Positions 48,071-60,075 of a stretch of 64,000 nt of DNA are shown here, piece after piece. The notes beneath the pieces are model-generated. The model did not search any database, was not told the DNA's origin, and was given only the letters and a program-made list of their open reading frames with translations. The stretch comes from Purshia tridentata (Eukaryota > Streptophyta > Magnoliopsida > Rosales > Rosaceae), in NCBI GenBank assembly GCA_003254885.1, contig QANT01009106.1, positions 40,832 to 104,831 on the forward strand, given 5' to 3'. The position numbers were made by a program, and so were the translations under genes. Every line of letters begins with the position of its first letter. The stretch's first letter is position 1.

Positions 48071-49243
48071 TTCAAGGCTCCAGTCAGTTGCAACAATGAA
48101 ATCAAAAGTGCTAGAGATAGTTGAAATCTCGTTTTGACTCCAATGCAACATCATAGACTTCACTTTTGTACCACCAAATGGTTTAGAGTTGGCATCAATA
48201 TTATGTTGGATTTCTCAACATTAAGGAATCTGGACATGACATGTTATGATTCACCTACCAATAAATTGGCTTTAAATCAGGATAGTAAGAGAAAGCCACT
48301 GTACCACTAGGGGGAGGTAGTCTACCATCCAAACCAGTTGTCTCATCAAACTATTTTTGACATATAGACATTTGCATGTCCACACACAAGGCACATCCAG
48401 TATATAGTCAGCATTAAACATTTTAAAAGTTTATCACATAACATAAGCCAACTTGTTTTTTTATGATTTTTCGTAACAATACTCATTTATGTATCGTGTA
48501 TTAATGTGTGTAAGTGTAAATATCATTCCTACATTTATTAACTGCTAGCATGATCAAATAAGGATACAATCAACTACTTGGGGATTCCCATCTGAAACTA
48601 CAAATTTTGATGCTTCGGTTGCTGCTGCAATAACTAAACCAACTAAGCCATAGCCAAACCCAAGCTCAATTACTCTCTTAGACCTAACAAAGTAGAAAGT
48701 AAATGCAAATAAATCATATACAAGCAAAATTTACACTGAAAGTTGTCGTCACAGAGAATGCAAACAACCATGATATAAAATTCACAATCATATAGAATAC
48801 CCAAAAGAAAAAACAACACACATCTTAATCAATTGAACCAGCTAGAATCACAGGCAAAAGCTCTCACTCAAAGGCTCTGGCAAAAGGCAAAGGTAAGTAA
48901 TGTCAATTTTCTAAAAAGAAGAAATCAAAACTAGTAACCAAATTATTTTTACCGATCATAATAATAATTATAATTAGGGCTAATTTAGTGTCCCTATGGG
49001 CACAAAGCAAATTATTATTACCAAAAACAAGTCATTTGTGGATATGATTATTGATAATTTAATCGAATCATATATACAGGTCATCGTAATCTCATATTTC
49101 CTGCTATTCTCCAAAATAAAGTCCAATTCAAAATCTTATTAGGTGCATGAAAATATGAATTAGGATTAGAGAGTTAAGACTATTGTCTATTGTAATTGAA
49201 TTGAATTTATCCTATTTGACCTTAGCTTCCAAACAAGGCCTTA
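48071..49243. other. Stretch without recognised genes
   Basis: AT-rich noncoding DNA. A fragment ending in CCAAACAAGGCC (about 49,229-49,240) resembles the terminus of small hAT-like elements, but no partner end was found. Confidence 0.5.
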
Positions 49244-50093
49244 TGTGATATCCCGGAAAAAATTAGTTATAATTAATTATGGAGTATTTGTCATTTAAGG
49301 ATAATTTTGTTTTAATTTAGAGACACCGGAATTTATTTGAGGAATTTTTAATGGTTAATAAGTGGATTTAAGGTCATAGAAAATTAAGATAAATTGATAC
49401 AAGGTCGTAGGATTTTATAGAATGTTTTTTGGGCCTCGGAATTATTATTGGTGATTAAATTGGATTTTAATGATTTTAGTGGGCCATTCAGGAATAATAA
49501 AAATTAGGAAATGCCCAGTCTTGATTTTAGTCTTATTGGATAGGGTTCGACTTAACGAGTGCGTAGACGAGAATAGAACACGATTTGGAGTTATGGTTTG
49601 AATTTTACGGACTTTTAAAGTTCAGGGGTATTTTTGTAATTTTGCCTTTGCTTTAAAAAGGCAAAATCAGACTACTATTTTCTTCTTTCTTCTCCATGTA
49701 AACACCAAAATTCTATGTTCTCTCTTGCCCTCTCCCCTTCGCCGTCACTATTGCCGATGTGTGGGGGCATGTTCGGCAGCGGATGGAGGAGATTTTGGTC
49801 TCCACATAATTGCCTCACCTCCCTCTTCTACCCTTTGGCCTTCAATAACCCGGAAAACCCCACAAATCTGAAAACTCAGCCATAACTAGTTTGGGTCTCG
49901 ACCAGCAATCCGTCGTTTCCGGCAAAATTTGAGGGCTAGACCACTTGGGTTTTCTTCCTTAGGTTCCGACTAGCCCAGCCATGCCCTCTGTTAGCCCAAC
50001 CAACCACTATGCACGGCAAATTGAAGCCACAAAGCTCTGTAGATTGTCGTCGTCAATTCTGCTATCTTCGGTGGCAGTTTGACTTTATGTTGG
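49244..50093 (+). mobile_element. LTR-like repeat in + orientation, interrupted by copy 2
   Basis: Begins TGTGATATCCCGGAAAA. It has a GTATTTTTGTAATTTTGCC stretch and a TATA-like CTTTAAAAAG at 49,651-49,660, followed by a CT-rich leader (TTCTTCTTTCTTCTCC). The same promoter-leader pattern occurs on the - strand in the 44,297-46,205 family. The GTTGG target site at 50,089-50,093 shows that the 2-kb repeat jumped into it. The right part continues from 52,118; its end is not identified. Confidence 0.45.
50089..50093 (+). repeat. Target-site duplication, left copy (GTTGG)
   Basis: GTTGG directly before TGTCACGCCCC, repeated at 52,118-52,122 directly after AGTTACA. Five bases is the usual length for LTR-element integrase. 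Confidence 0.85.
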
Positions 50094-52117
50094 TGTCACG
50101 CCCCGACCCTCGAGCACGTGAAAAACAACTGAAAATTGAAAACTTTAATCTTTTTTCTCGAAACTGTGAGCCATGAACATAAAACAATTTATTGAAATAA
50201 ATTGTGTTTCACAAACAGTATTCAAAACTAAAGTGTAAAAATAATTAAATAAAACACTTGGAGTCCCACTGCCACGTCTTCTTTCCATTGTCTCCTCAGC
50301 CTACTTAACCTGCAAAACAACCCTGCACCCAACCAAAGGTGCACCGGGTTTAAATACAAACCCAGTAAGCTCACTAGAGCTCGTATGAATGGAAAACTTA
50401 CAGTAACCTCAGATTAAAATCAAAGTCCACTCACAGTGAGGTAGCTTAGCTTTGATCCTCTGTCGGATCGTCTCAAGCTTTTGGGATCTCACCTACAAAG
50501 GAAAACAAGACGCGGAATTAGACTCGGCTTAAAGGTAACTGAAACGCACGTAAGTGCCCCAATTCTCTAACTCTTTACGGTTAACAGAAAAGTAATCACT
50601 CCCGGCTCAAATCCCAACGACAACCAACTTTTTAATGTGTCAAAAGCTCCAATAAAATCCTATTTACCACCTACCATAGCCAGGGTTCGTCCAAGGGTCG
50701 TTTTGGCATCCAAAAGTTCCCAAAATCAAATAAAGTGATGCTTTGTTGACCCAAAACACTTCCTCTCAAACCAAGGTTAAAAACCCACTTAATTAGAGTC
50801 TAAATTCACCTCAAAAATCACCATTTCTCCAAATTCTTTAAATTAACCATTCTAGACAACAATTGAAGGTTTCTAAGTTTGGAAATTAATTAACTACCTC
50901 AATTTAACACCCAAAATCAGAGATTCCAAAGGATTCAACATGGTTTCCAAACCCCAAATTTCCAAGTTTCTAATTACTCACAATAATTCCTCAATTCAAG
51001 TTCCAATTCACTCCAATTTCATACCATAACCACCAATTGCACCATAGAACCCTTAATTCTCCTCAATTTTACAAAAATCTGAATTGACATAATCTCCCAA
51101 AAATCCAAGTTCCAAAATTCTCAAAATCAAACAACCAAACAAGTCCAAAATCACCCCAAATGCATCCTTACCTCACAATTACGCAAAACAACTAACAATT
51201 TCACCCAAATAAGGCCAAACCCAAAATGGGTCTCAAAATCCCCAATTCTGAATCTTCCAAAATACTCAAAATTGAACAACCAAACTAGAGGGGAAAGAAA
51301 GCCCATACAAGGAGGAAGAAAACCCACAAAAAACTTGAGCCAACTATGGCCAAAAAAGGCCAGGATCGACAAAGGAAGCTCGCGGTGCACTTGGCCTCCC
51401 GAACTCCTTACTGCCAGTGGGAGAGGCGGCCGGCGAGGAGGAATACTGGGACGAGACGACTGGTGCCTGAGGAAGCTTTCCAGACGGTTCCTGCAGCCTG
51501 GAGTCGCCGGAAGTGGTCGGAGGTGGAAGCTCCAGTCACACGCACAGTGAGAGAGCATGAGAGGGAGAAGAGAATGGGTGAGGGAGCTGGTCAGCGACTG
51601 GGGGGTGTCGCCAACGGGTTTGGGTGGCTGGAGATTGGCTGGAGCGACCGGCCTTAGTCATGCATAGTGACGAGAGGAAGAGAGAAGGGGAGAGGAAGAG
51701 AGAGGACGGTGTGAGAGAGAGGAGAGAGAACTGAGGGAGAAAAAACTAATTTTTGCTTTTTTAAAACCAATTTTGCAAAATTACAAGTTTGCCACTCACT
51801 TTCCACGTCCATAACTTCCAAACCGTAGCTCCGATTAATGCATGCTTCTTGTCTACGAACTCGTGAGATTAAGTTCCAAGCAACCAAGTCAAAGTCTAAA
51901 CCAAAATCCAAGTAATTTAAAAAGTCAACTTTTGGCCTCTTGTCACGTTCAAAACCTTCGAACTGTACCCCAAAGCGATCCACGATTCGAGTCTAAGAGC
52001 TCTCGTGTTCAAGTTCTTTCCAACGGACCCAAAGTCAAAACTAAAATCTCACTTGAAACAAAACTCAACTCTAGGCCCAATTAAAAATTCACTCAAGGGA
52101 AAATACGGGTAGTTACA
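50094..52117 (-). mobile_element. LTR-like repeat, 2.0 kb, probable solo LTR (copy 2)
   Basis: Bounded TGTCACGCCCCGACCC ... GGGTAGTTACA and flanked by a perfect GTTGG duplication, so the unit is a complete integrated copy with TG...CA ends. It shares with copies 1 and 3 the left third (GTGAGCCATGAACATAAAAC, GTGCACCGGGTTTAAA) and the block CATAACTTCCAAACCGTAGC near 51,811. The middle differs more. No gag or pol domain; the frames of up to 135 codons are not convincing. A single intact LTR with a duplication is what recombination between two LTRs leaves behind. A non-autonomous LTR element without internal part is the alternative. Confidence 0.85.
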
Positions 52118-53052
52118 GTTGGTCCCATTCTTCTCCTCTCTTCATGCTCTCTCTGTTGGTACTAGTCTTGAAGTCCAATTCTAACCCAATCCGAAAACCC
52201 CAATTTCAAACCCTAACCTTGCTAGTACCAATTCCAATTTCTGCGATTTTGATCATGGTTTTGGTATCAATTCCTTCATTCCTTTAGCTTCTTTGTATTT
52301 CTCAATTCAATTAATTGATATGGGAGTTGAAATTGCGATTTCTGTGCAGGTTCACTTTGTGGTTGCTGCCACCGCTAACTCTGCCACTGGTGGCAGTGAT
52401 TTGTACTTGGTCTTGTCTTTGTATTGCCCTACAGAACCTCCATAGGTCCTTCCCTAGTTCAATTGTCTTGTTGGTTGAGTTTTGTTGTGAAAATAGGTCC
52501 GGGTAGCCACCGTATGTGACAGCTACCACTCGTTTCAATCACTTAACGACCCTTCGATTACTCGTATGAACTTTATCGGGGGTGGGTGTTATTGCACAAG
52601 TTAGTTAAGCTTAGAAACTCTTATTCCGACACCGTTCCGGTCACTAAATCTTAAACTGAATCTAAACCTATAAATAAATGAACCGTACAACACAATCCTA
52701 TCCATTTGTTAAACCGAAACCATTTATCCAAAGGAAATAATCTCATAGCCTTAACCTTAGCTCTCGTTTACCAAAAGGGTATTTTGGTCATTTCCACTAA
52801 ATCTCGCTTTATCAATTCTGAAGTAAGGTCGTATCATTCTTTAAGTGACTCTAATCCATTTGTATTCGTAGAAAGTAACCTTGGACTCTCGGTTCAGTTC
52901 AAGGGCATTTTGGTCATTTTAATTCCTAAACATCCATGTCGTCGATTTCATACAAAGTTTAACCCTGAACGTTTGAACTGAAGGTAAGGTTTAATTCCGT
53001 AAGTTGTGGAGATATTTAGATTAAGGAATTTAGGTTTATTTTTCAGACGGTT
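52118..53052 (+). other. Continuation of interrupted + strand LTR-like repeat and unassigned DNA
   Basis: GTTGGTCCCATTC continues the text cut at 50,093. TGTGACAGCTACCACTCG near 52,515 could be the start of another LTR. No coding potential with recognisable domains. Confidence 0.4.
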
Positions 53053-53741
53053 TGACAGGACCAACCCCGAATTCCACCCCGGAGTCTCAAAGTGATCCTG
53101 TGGGAATCCAATATCAAGGAAAATCCTACCGAAAATTCGGCAGAACCTCCCTGAAATTGGACTAACCCTTTCCAAAAAGACTTACGAAAGCACTTCTAAA
53201 ACACAGCGCCTCTACCACAAACAAAGGGGTCTTTGACCCAAGGTTCAAAACCAATTAATTAAGTATTCAAGAGATTATCAGAGCTGCGCTACAAAATTCA
53301 CTAAGTAAGATTTACAAAGATAGCCACGTGCCTACAAATTACACAAGTTAACTAGATTGGCTCAACGTCTTTGGCTTGACCTTTCCACCGCTACAACCTA
53401 GGGGGGAAAAGTTCAACAAACACAAGGAAATGAACATGAGATAAACTCAGTGAGTGAACGTAAACCAAAATAAGCATTAATAATCTTTTACTTTCAAGTT
53501 TCCTTTTAAGACCTCACAAACCCTCTTTGAAATCCCTTACTTTTAAAGCATTTCATAAAATCCACTGGTGACTATAAGTAAATCAGTATCTTAAAATCCA
53601 CTTTGAGATTTTCGGAAAAATCGTTAAAACTAGTCAAGTTGCCCAATATCAAAACGGAACTGAAAGTTTATATTCATTGAAAAACCTTCTTATAAAATTG
53701 ATATAATAATAAAAACTTCCACCCAATAGTTACCCGCCAAA

Positions 53742-53823
53742 CCTACCGTACATGCGCAGGGCCCACAACCTGCCTTACGCATGCAGGGCCAACAACCTGC
53801 CGTACATGCACGCAGGGTCACCC
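53742..53823 (+). repeat. Minisatellite, about 27 bp x 3
   Basis: Three units related to CCTGCCGTACATGC plus GCAGGGCCAACAA. The first reads CCTACCGTACATGCGCAGGG, the second CCTTACGCATGCAGGGCC, the third CCGTACATGCACGCAGGG. Confidence 0.7.
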
Positions 53824-54977
53824 CCAAAGGGCAAGGCATCCCGGCACACAGCCCAAAGCCTACGTGTGTACCATGATGGATCCCAAAGATCTATACAAAT
53901 TGATATGCTAAACTGGATACCAAAAGGGTGCTTGAAAACAATACCAACCCATAACATTTCACTCCAAACCACAAGAATCAAATTCAACATTTGTTTAGAG
54001 CCGAAGAGAAAATCAATAACCAAACTCGAAACTTATAAATTAAATCATTTTCTCAAGAACCAATAGTCACTACAAACTAATAAATAAAATCAATCCTTCA
54101 AACTTATTCGAGAATAAATAAGTTCTCAAAATCAATTTCAATAATCAAAATTCACAACTAGCTCAAAACAGGAATCACATTTAAAATTCAATAAACTTTA
54201 ATAAAATCAAAGTTCACTCATAGAGATAGCCTAGCTTTGGTCTCCGGCTAGATCATCTCGGGTCTCAGGAGTGTCGCCCAACGCGAGAATGACAAAACGT
54301 TAGAATACTAATCAATTCAGGGTCGTAAAGCAAAAGTGATCGTGTCTAGGCATTTCGCTCTACAATTCTAAATTCAAACTATAACCCAACTTAATTTCCT
54401 TCTCGACTCAAAATCCAACGTCACTAGCTCATTTTTATCCGGTAATTTCCCGAAATAACCTCCATTACTACATGACTCGACTAAGGGTCGTCCAGGTGTT
54501 GTTTCGACATCCAGTAAGTGCCCCATTACACCCCAAAATCACCATTTCTCCAAATTTCTTCAAACTAACTATTCTAAACCTCAATTAATTATTCCTAGGG
54601 GTGAATATCACTCCCAATTGCAATTAAATCTCTATGAACACCTTATATTTCTAGGAATCCCGAAATGGACATACGCCCCAACTATCAAACTTTCAATTTC
54701 CTCTGAAATTTCCCAAATTTCTCGTTCCAATCTTCGATTAGAGGTTCCTAATGATGGAAATTACTCAAAACACCTCACAATTTGTATTAATTTTTGAAAA
54801 CCCAAAGCTAATCCGAAATGGCCTCAAACCCCCAATTTTAATCTTCCACAATTACTCAAAATTGAGCATCCAATTTAGAGGGAAAATAAAGCCCATGGAA
54901 AGAGGAAGGAAACTCACCAAGAACCTGGGCCAATCGTGGCCGGAAACAGCTGAAAAAGGCAGAGGAACTCGCGGTGC

Positions 54978-54978
54978 N
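54978..54978. other. N in LTR-like repeat
   Basis: GCGGTGCNCGTGAGCAGC in a GC-rich leader-like region. Confidence 0.9.
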
Positions 54979-55255
54979 CGTGAGCAGCTGGGCTTCCCGA
55001 GCTCTTGCTGTGCATGGGAGCGATGGCTAGGGAGGGGGAAGACTGGGGTGGCTGGCAGGTGACTGGGGAGGCAGCTGGTGGGATTGGGTCAACCGGAAGG
55101 TGACCAAAGGAGGCTGGGTGGTCTTGTGGGTCACGCGCAGGGGAGAAATAGAGCTCCGGAGAGAGGAGAAAGAGAGTTGGGCCAACGGGAAGAGGGCTGG
55201 GGTCACTAGCCGGCGGCTGGGGATGTCGCCCATGGGTCTGGGTCGGCCGGAAAGG

Positions 55256-55260
55256 TGCTA
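55256..55260 (+). repeat. Target-site duplication, left copy (TGCTA)
   Basis: TGCTA directly before TGACACGCCCCG, repeated at 57,283-57,287 directly after GGGTGTTACA. Confidence 0.85.
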
Positions 55261-57282
55261 TGACACGCCCCGACCCTCGGGCACGTGCCTAAACTGCTGA
55301 AGCTGAAAATTGAATTTAATTCCTGAAGCTGTGGGCCCTTTTTCTGAAACTGTGAGCCATGAATAATAAAATAATTTACTGAAATAACTGTAACTTTACA
55401 AAAGCACGTTTATAAAAATAAGCTGTAAGACTTTTACATAAAAACAAACTGTAAAATAACTTTCTGAAACAGCTGCTGGTCCCACTGCCTCGTCTTCTCT
55501 CCACTGCCTCCTCAGCTTGCTTAACCTACAAAATCAAAACCCTGCACCCAACCACAGGTGCACCGGGTTTACATATAAACCCGGTAAGCTCACTAGAGCT
55601 CGTATGAGTGAAACTACTGTAAACCTCAAATTAACTGAAATAAAATACTCAATTCCCAATCCATCTTAAGCCTCAAAACACAATCAAGCCTCAAGTCACA
55701 AACACAAATCTTAGCCTGATTACCAAATCCTCTAGCCAATCAATCCCACTGTGCCAAACTATAATACTTCTATTCATCCTCAATTCAACCTCTAAACTGA
55801 AATAACCTCGAAACCATCCACGAGATCCTTACTTGGGATCCAACTAGATCCTCCAACTGGGATCCACTAATCCTCGAACAATAACCACTTATCCTTATTT
55901 AGAATCCAACTTAATTCTCAATTGATACCCACTGTTACTCCAATCCTTTACTTAAGCCTTTAACCTCAATTAACCTTTAACACCTCGAGATCTTCGATCT
56001 TAAATTCCAAACCCTCCTTAACTAGCAAACAACCAACAATCAACAAAGCACACAAGGCAAGCAAATAACCAACTAAACTGAGAATTAAAGGGTCCTAGGT
56101 TCACTCACAGTTTTCCGCATGAAAAGACTGAACTACCCTCCGTGCCCTTTGTGGCTCCTTTGCACGGATTCCAAAATCCGGCAGCATAACGGCATCGGAA
56201 ATGCAATTCCCGAGCCGAGCGCACCTGTTAAGACCAGACAAACCAAGCAAGACAAAACAGAAATCACAACCGAGCCAACACGCACAAAAACAGGCAGGAA
56301 CCACCACACACGGTGGCTGCTCGACCCTCGGAAATCACACGGAAGGTTCAAGAAACTCACCCAACTTCACCGGTGGTCCTACTAGGCTCTGGGGAAGCGG
56401 AACGGCACGAGAAGACCCCAAACACGACCACCACGCACGGCAAAGCCGTGGTGGCCGTGACTGCCTATCCTGGGTAAAACACAACCACCCTTTTAAAGTT
56501 CAAACCAAGCACACAGATTCCAAGAGGACGTCGAGGGGATCGAAAACCATACCTCGCTCGACGGAAAAGGTGGCCGGAAATGTCTGAATTTCGCCGAAGA
56601 AGCCGCGACCTTCACGGCTTCGATTCGTCGTCTACAGCGCTCCGATGAACGATCGGAGGACACCACCGTGACGGGCTCGACGAGAGGAAGAATTCTGGGT
56701 GGTCGGCGAGCCTCGAAGTCGCCGGGATCGTCGCGATCGCCGTCGCGACGCCACTGTGCACGAGTTGGGTTTTCCGTTCCGGGCTGTTTCAAGAGGAGCC
56801 ACCACCAAGTGAAGGAAGAGGGAGAGCCGGCGAGCACGGGAAGGTAAAGACCACGCCGGCCCGCCGCCGGACGCGCCCCCACGCGCCGGCGAAAGGCGCG
56901 GCTGGGAGGAAGACTCGCGAGGAAGAGAGAAGGGTCGGGAGAGAGGAGAGAGAAAGTGAGGATTTTTCTGGGTTTTGGGCTTTTTAAAATCACTTTTTCC
57001 AAAATTACCAATGTGTCCTTCTCTTCACACGTCCGTAACTTTCAAACCGTAGCTCCGTTTGATGCGTGCTACGTGTCTACGAACTCGTGAGAACGAGACC
57101 GTTCTAACGAACCCAAAGTCAACGCGAAAACACCTCCCGAACAAAAAGTCAACTTTTGCCCCCTTTTTAAAAGTCAAACTTTAAAAATTTGAAAAATGTC
57201 CAAAACGCTTTACCTCCCAAATAAAATCCCGAAAACTTTTAAAAACTTTTCAAAACCATTTTTGAAAGGTACGGGTGTTACA
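55261..57282 (-). mobile_element. LTR-like repeat, 2.0 kb, probable solo LTR (copy 3, nested)
   Basis: Bounded TGACACGCCCCGACCC ... GGTACGGGTGTTACA with a perfect TGCTA duplication, inserted into another LTR-like repeat. It is close to copy 1 (for example CATGAAAAGACTGAACTACC, CGGATTCCAAAATCCGGCAG, CGTCCGTAACTTTCAAACCG). On the - strand GATTTTAAAAAG (about 56,980-56,991) and a CT-rich leader suggest leftward transcription. No internal coding region. Nesting shows it is younger than the repeat at 53,053. Confidence 0.85.
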
Positions 57283-57588
57283 TGCTAGGTGGGTCGCGCA
57301 GGGGGAGAGGGAGGAAGAAGTCGGGCTGGAAGGGGTTGTCCGCGCGTGGGAGATAAAAGGGGAGAGACAGTGTTCCAGAACTCGTGAGAACGAGACCTTT
57401 CTAACGAACCAAAGTCAACGCGAAAACACCTCCCGAACAAAAAGTCAACTTTTGCCCCCTTTTTAAAAGTCAAACTTTAAAAATTTGAAAAATGTCCAAA
57501 ACGCTTTACCTCCCAAATNCAAATTAAAATCCCGAAAAACTTTAAAAAGCTTTTCAAAACCACTTTTGAAAGGTGCGGGGTGTTACAA
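57283..57588. mobile_element. Remainder of interrupted LTR-like repeat; near-duplicate tail
   Basis: After TGCTA comes GC-rich leader text (GGTGGGTCGCGCAGGGGG, like GTGGGTCACGCGCAGGGG before the insertion). From about 57,380 a tail follows that copies 57,080-57,225 with only one substitution and one deletion in about 140 bp, and ends GGTGCGGGGTGTTACA. An N with the word CAAAT on both sides lies at 57,519. The tail may be genuine or an assembly artefact. Confidence 0.5.
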
Positions 57589-57824
57589 GGTGACCTTTTC
57601 ACAAGTGATGTGAGTGTTGGGGCTGAACCTAAGAATAAGGAGATTGTAGAGATAGATAAATTAAGTGCCACAGTTGGTCCTAATGAGTCTAAAGAACCAT
57701 AAACTTGGGTCTAGAAAAATCATCCTTGAGGTGCAATCTTAGGTAGCTAGATGGTGGAGTAAAAACTAGAAAACAATTGATAGATGAGGTTAGCCATGTT
57801 TTCTATGTGTCTAAGGTAGAATAA
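57589..57824 (+). other. Decayed copia internal sequence (probable)
   Basis: An open stretch reads GDLFTSDVSVGAEPKNKEIVEI before a stop. It lies directly upstream of a clear RNase H remnant on the same strand, but no conserved motif identifies it. Confidence 0.35.
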
Positions 57825-58019
57825 AAGAATGCCAAGAATGCTGTTCAACGCTCGTGCACTAAGCACATTGACATTCGTCATCATTTTATTAATGTTTTGG
57901 TTGAAGATCATATCTTGACCTTTGATTTCGTTAATTCTGCAAATCTTTTCACAAAACCTTTAGACAATCTTAGGTTTGTTTCTCTTTGGAAATCTATTGG
58001 CGTTTGTGCTATTGACTAA
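57825..58019 (+). pseudogene. Copia RNase H C-terminal remnant
   Basis: An uninterrupted 64-codon frame reads KNAKNAVQRSCTKHIDIRHH, then FVNSANLFTKPLDNLRF and ends SIGVCAID before TAA. This is the end of copia pol (KHI.I..HFI, LFTKPL). It normally follows the DWAG motif and is the very part missing from the - strand element at 35,340. It comes from a different copy on the + strand; its upstream part is gone. Confidence 0.88.
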
Positions 58020-59032
58020 ACTCTCTCTTCGAATCAAGCCCAATATGTATGTTTCATATAGTTTAAATACATTTTCATGCATTGTATTTTTTGCATATAT
58101 ATATATATCTATAAATAAATAAAAAATGCGTATCATGCATTATGTCTATGTAAGTTTATTAGTATCAATTCTTTCATAGTAATTGTAGTAATCACATGTT
58201 ACATTCTTTAGAAGATTGTCTTTTATATCTTACCTCAACTTGATTGTGCATACACATTGCATAAACGCTTTCTCTTATGATCCCTTTCATGTATCTTGTG
58301 AGAGTATAGCCCTTCAAACACATGGTGCTTTATTTGAGTGTTTTACATTTAACATTTTATCTTTTGATTATGACACAATTTGTATGTCTCAAAATCTTAA
58401 AAGACACAAATGAAACAAAAATCTAGATCATGATTGGGGATAAGAAAAAAAAAATGTAAAGCAAAGTCCTTCCGCACAAGATGAACATAAACACCGGAAA
58501 AAACTAAGAAAATCTCATACGAAAAGCAAAAAATGAAACGCATAGTTGGAATTGTGGTTCTTATTTTTATTTGTAATTGTTATAGCTAGGGTTCTACTTC
58601 TGAATCGTCTTCGTAGCTCAGTCTTTGTAGCTCAAATGTCTTTGCAACTCAATTGAGTTTATGTGTGAATATTTTTTTGTGGACAGTGTGTGTTTTGGAA
58701 TGATTGACTTTATACTCTAATTTTGTTAATTAAACTGTATTAGTTTGTTAATAGTAGTTAGTTAGTTATGTTAATATTGGCATGTGTCAAAATCATATTA
58801 ACATTGCCACGTGTCTAATTCTTCCATCTCAGCTTCTGAAAATATCACTAATATATAAAGCACGGTGGCAAAGATTGTAAATATATCTACCTTTAAGCAT
58901 GGTGGCAAGGATGGTAAATATATCTATCTTTTGTGACTGGTTTTATTTGTGCATAATTTCAAAATTTTCATTTCAATCAATGCGTAAATAATTGAACATT
59001 ATGGAATTTTAAATTATTTTTGTGATTTTTGT
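58020..59032. other. Stretch without recognised genes
   Basis: Probably downstream sequence of the copia scrap at first. Contains an (AT)n run near 58,098-58,110 and a 41-bp direct duplication (AAGCAYGGTGGCAARGAT) at about 58,858-58,940. No complete gene. Confidence 0.5.
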
Positions 59033-60064
59033 AAGGGAATTTCTATTTATACCCAACAATCTTCTTTTGTTACCCAATTTCTTAATTTACCCAACACTCA
59101 CCTTTTTCAAGTCAGTTTTTTCTTATATTACCCAACTTCAATTACCACATTACCCTTATTAATAGATATCCAATCCATAATTTTAATTTTCTTTCCTTAT
59201 CCACAATTTTACACACATACCCAACAATAATAAATTTCTCCCTCAACCCAAGCATTTACACTACACTCATATCTAACAGGCCAACACCATACCTAATGGT
59301 TGTCATATTTGCCTCACCACCACCGAATAGAACACTCAATCTCAGTCTTTAAGCTTTTTATTTGTTATTTTTGGCAAATTAAACGTATTTTATGATGGGT
59401 TTGTTGTTTTTATATGAATTTTATCCATTGGTTTAAGTTTTTGGTGAATTTTTGGGTTGGATTCATTTATGCTGTTGGAGGCCATTCGGCTCTCGTCTGC
59501 CGAGTTCGTCGCAAATCTTTGGTTGGCATCAATCGGACATTTCTCATTTGTTCGGCCGGCTCCAACCGAACATTTCTCATTTGTTCGGCCGACTCCAACC
59601 GAACATTTCTCATTTTTTCTACCGGCTCTAACCGAACATTGTAGTCGTGTTCGGTTCTAGTTCGCCGAACATGTCCCAAATAAAAAATTTCTAAAACGTC
59701 TAAAACATGGAAAATTGCAGAAAAATTACACAAAATGCACACATATATCATTTGGAGGCTTATAGGGTACGATTTCACTATTCATCTACTTAAAAACTCT
59801 TGTTTTAGTGTTAGAGTTTAATTTGATGTTAGTGTGAGTGTGAGAAAGGGTGTGAGTGAGAGTAAAGATGAGTGAGAATGGTTAGGTTGGAACTGGTAAA
59901 GGAGTTGTGTATTAGGTGTTGGGTATGGAAAGAAATTTTGATTTTTTAAAAGTTATAATTTGTCCTTATTGGTAATTTTACTAAGGGATAAAATAGTCTA
60001 TTCAAGTTTAAAATATATGTTAGGTATCAAAAGAAAATTGTTGGGTATGACTAAAATTTCCCTT
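59033..60064. mobile_element. Terminal-inverted-repeat element, 1.03 kb, non-autonomous
   Basis: The left end AAGGGAATTTCTATTTATAC and the reverse complement of the right end AAAGGGAAATTTTAGTCATA agree over about 45 bp, including TACCCAACAAT and TTCTTTTG. Weaker inverted similarity extends inward (CCAACACCATACCTAAT with its partner ATTAGGTGTTGGGTATGG near 59,913). No transposase is encoded. Long inverted ends suggest a Mutator-like MITE, but I see no clear 8-9-bp target duplication in the T-rich flanks. Confidence 0.7.
59520..59650 (+). repeat. 33-bp minisatellite, about four copies
   Basis: The unit AACATTTCTCATTTGTTCGG plus CCGGCTCCAACCG is repeated with substitutions. As 33 is divisible by three, it gives a repeated 11-residue frame (NRTFLICSAGS) within a 76-codon open frame, which I do not regard as a gene. 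It lies inside the inverted-repeat element. Confidence 0.8.
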
Positions 60065-60075
60065 TTTTTAATTGA

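Larger units (their letters stand above)
53053..55260. mobile_element. LTR-like repeat starting TGACAGGACC, interrupted by copy 3
   Basis: Begins TGACAGGACCAACCCCG. It contains a minisatellite (53,742-53,823) and, from about 54,190, text related to the middle of copy 2 (GATAGCCTAGCTTTGG with GGTCTCCGGCTAGATC; CACCATTTCTCCAAATT). A GC-rich leader-like part with an N at 54,978 follows, and it is cut at 55,256-55,260 by copy 3. The apparent remainder is 57,283-57,588. Whether its two halves belong to one element is not certain. Confidence 0.5.
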
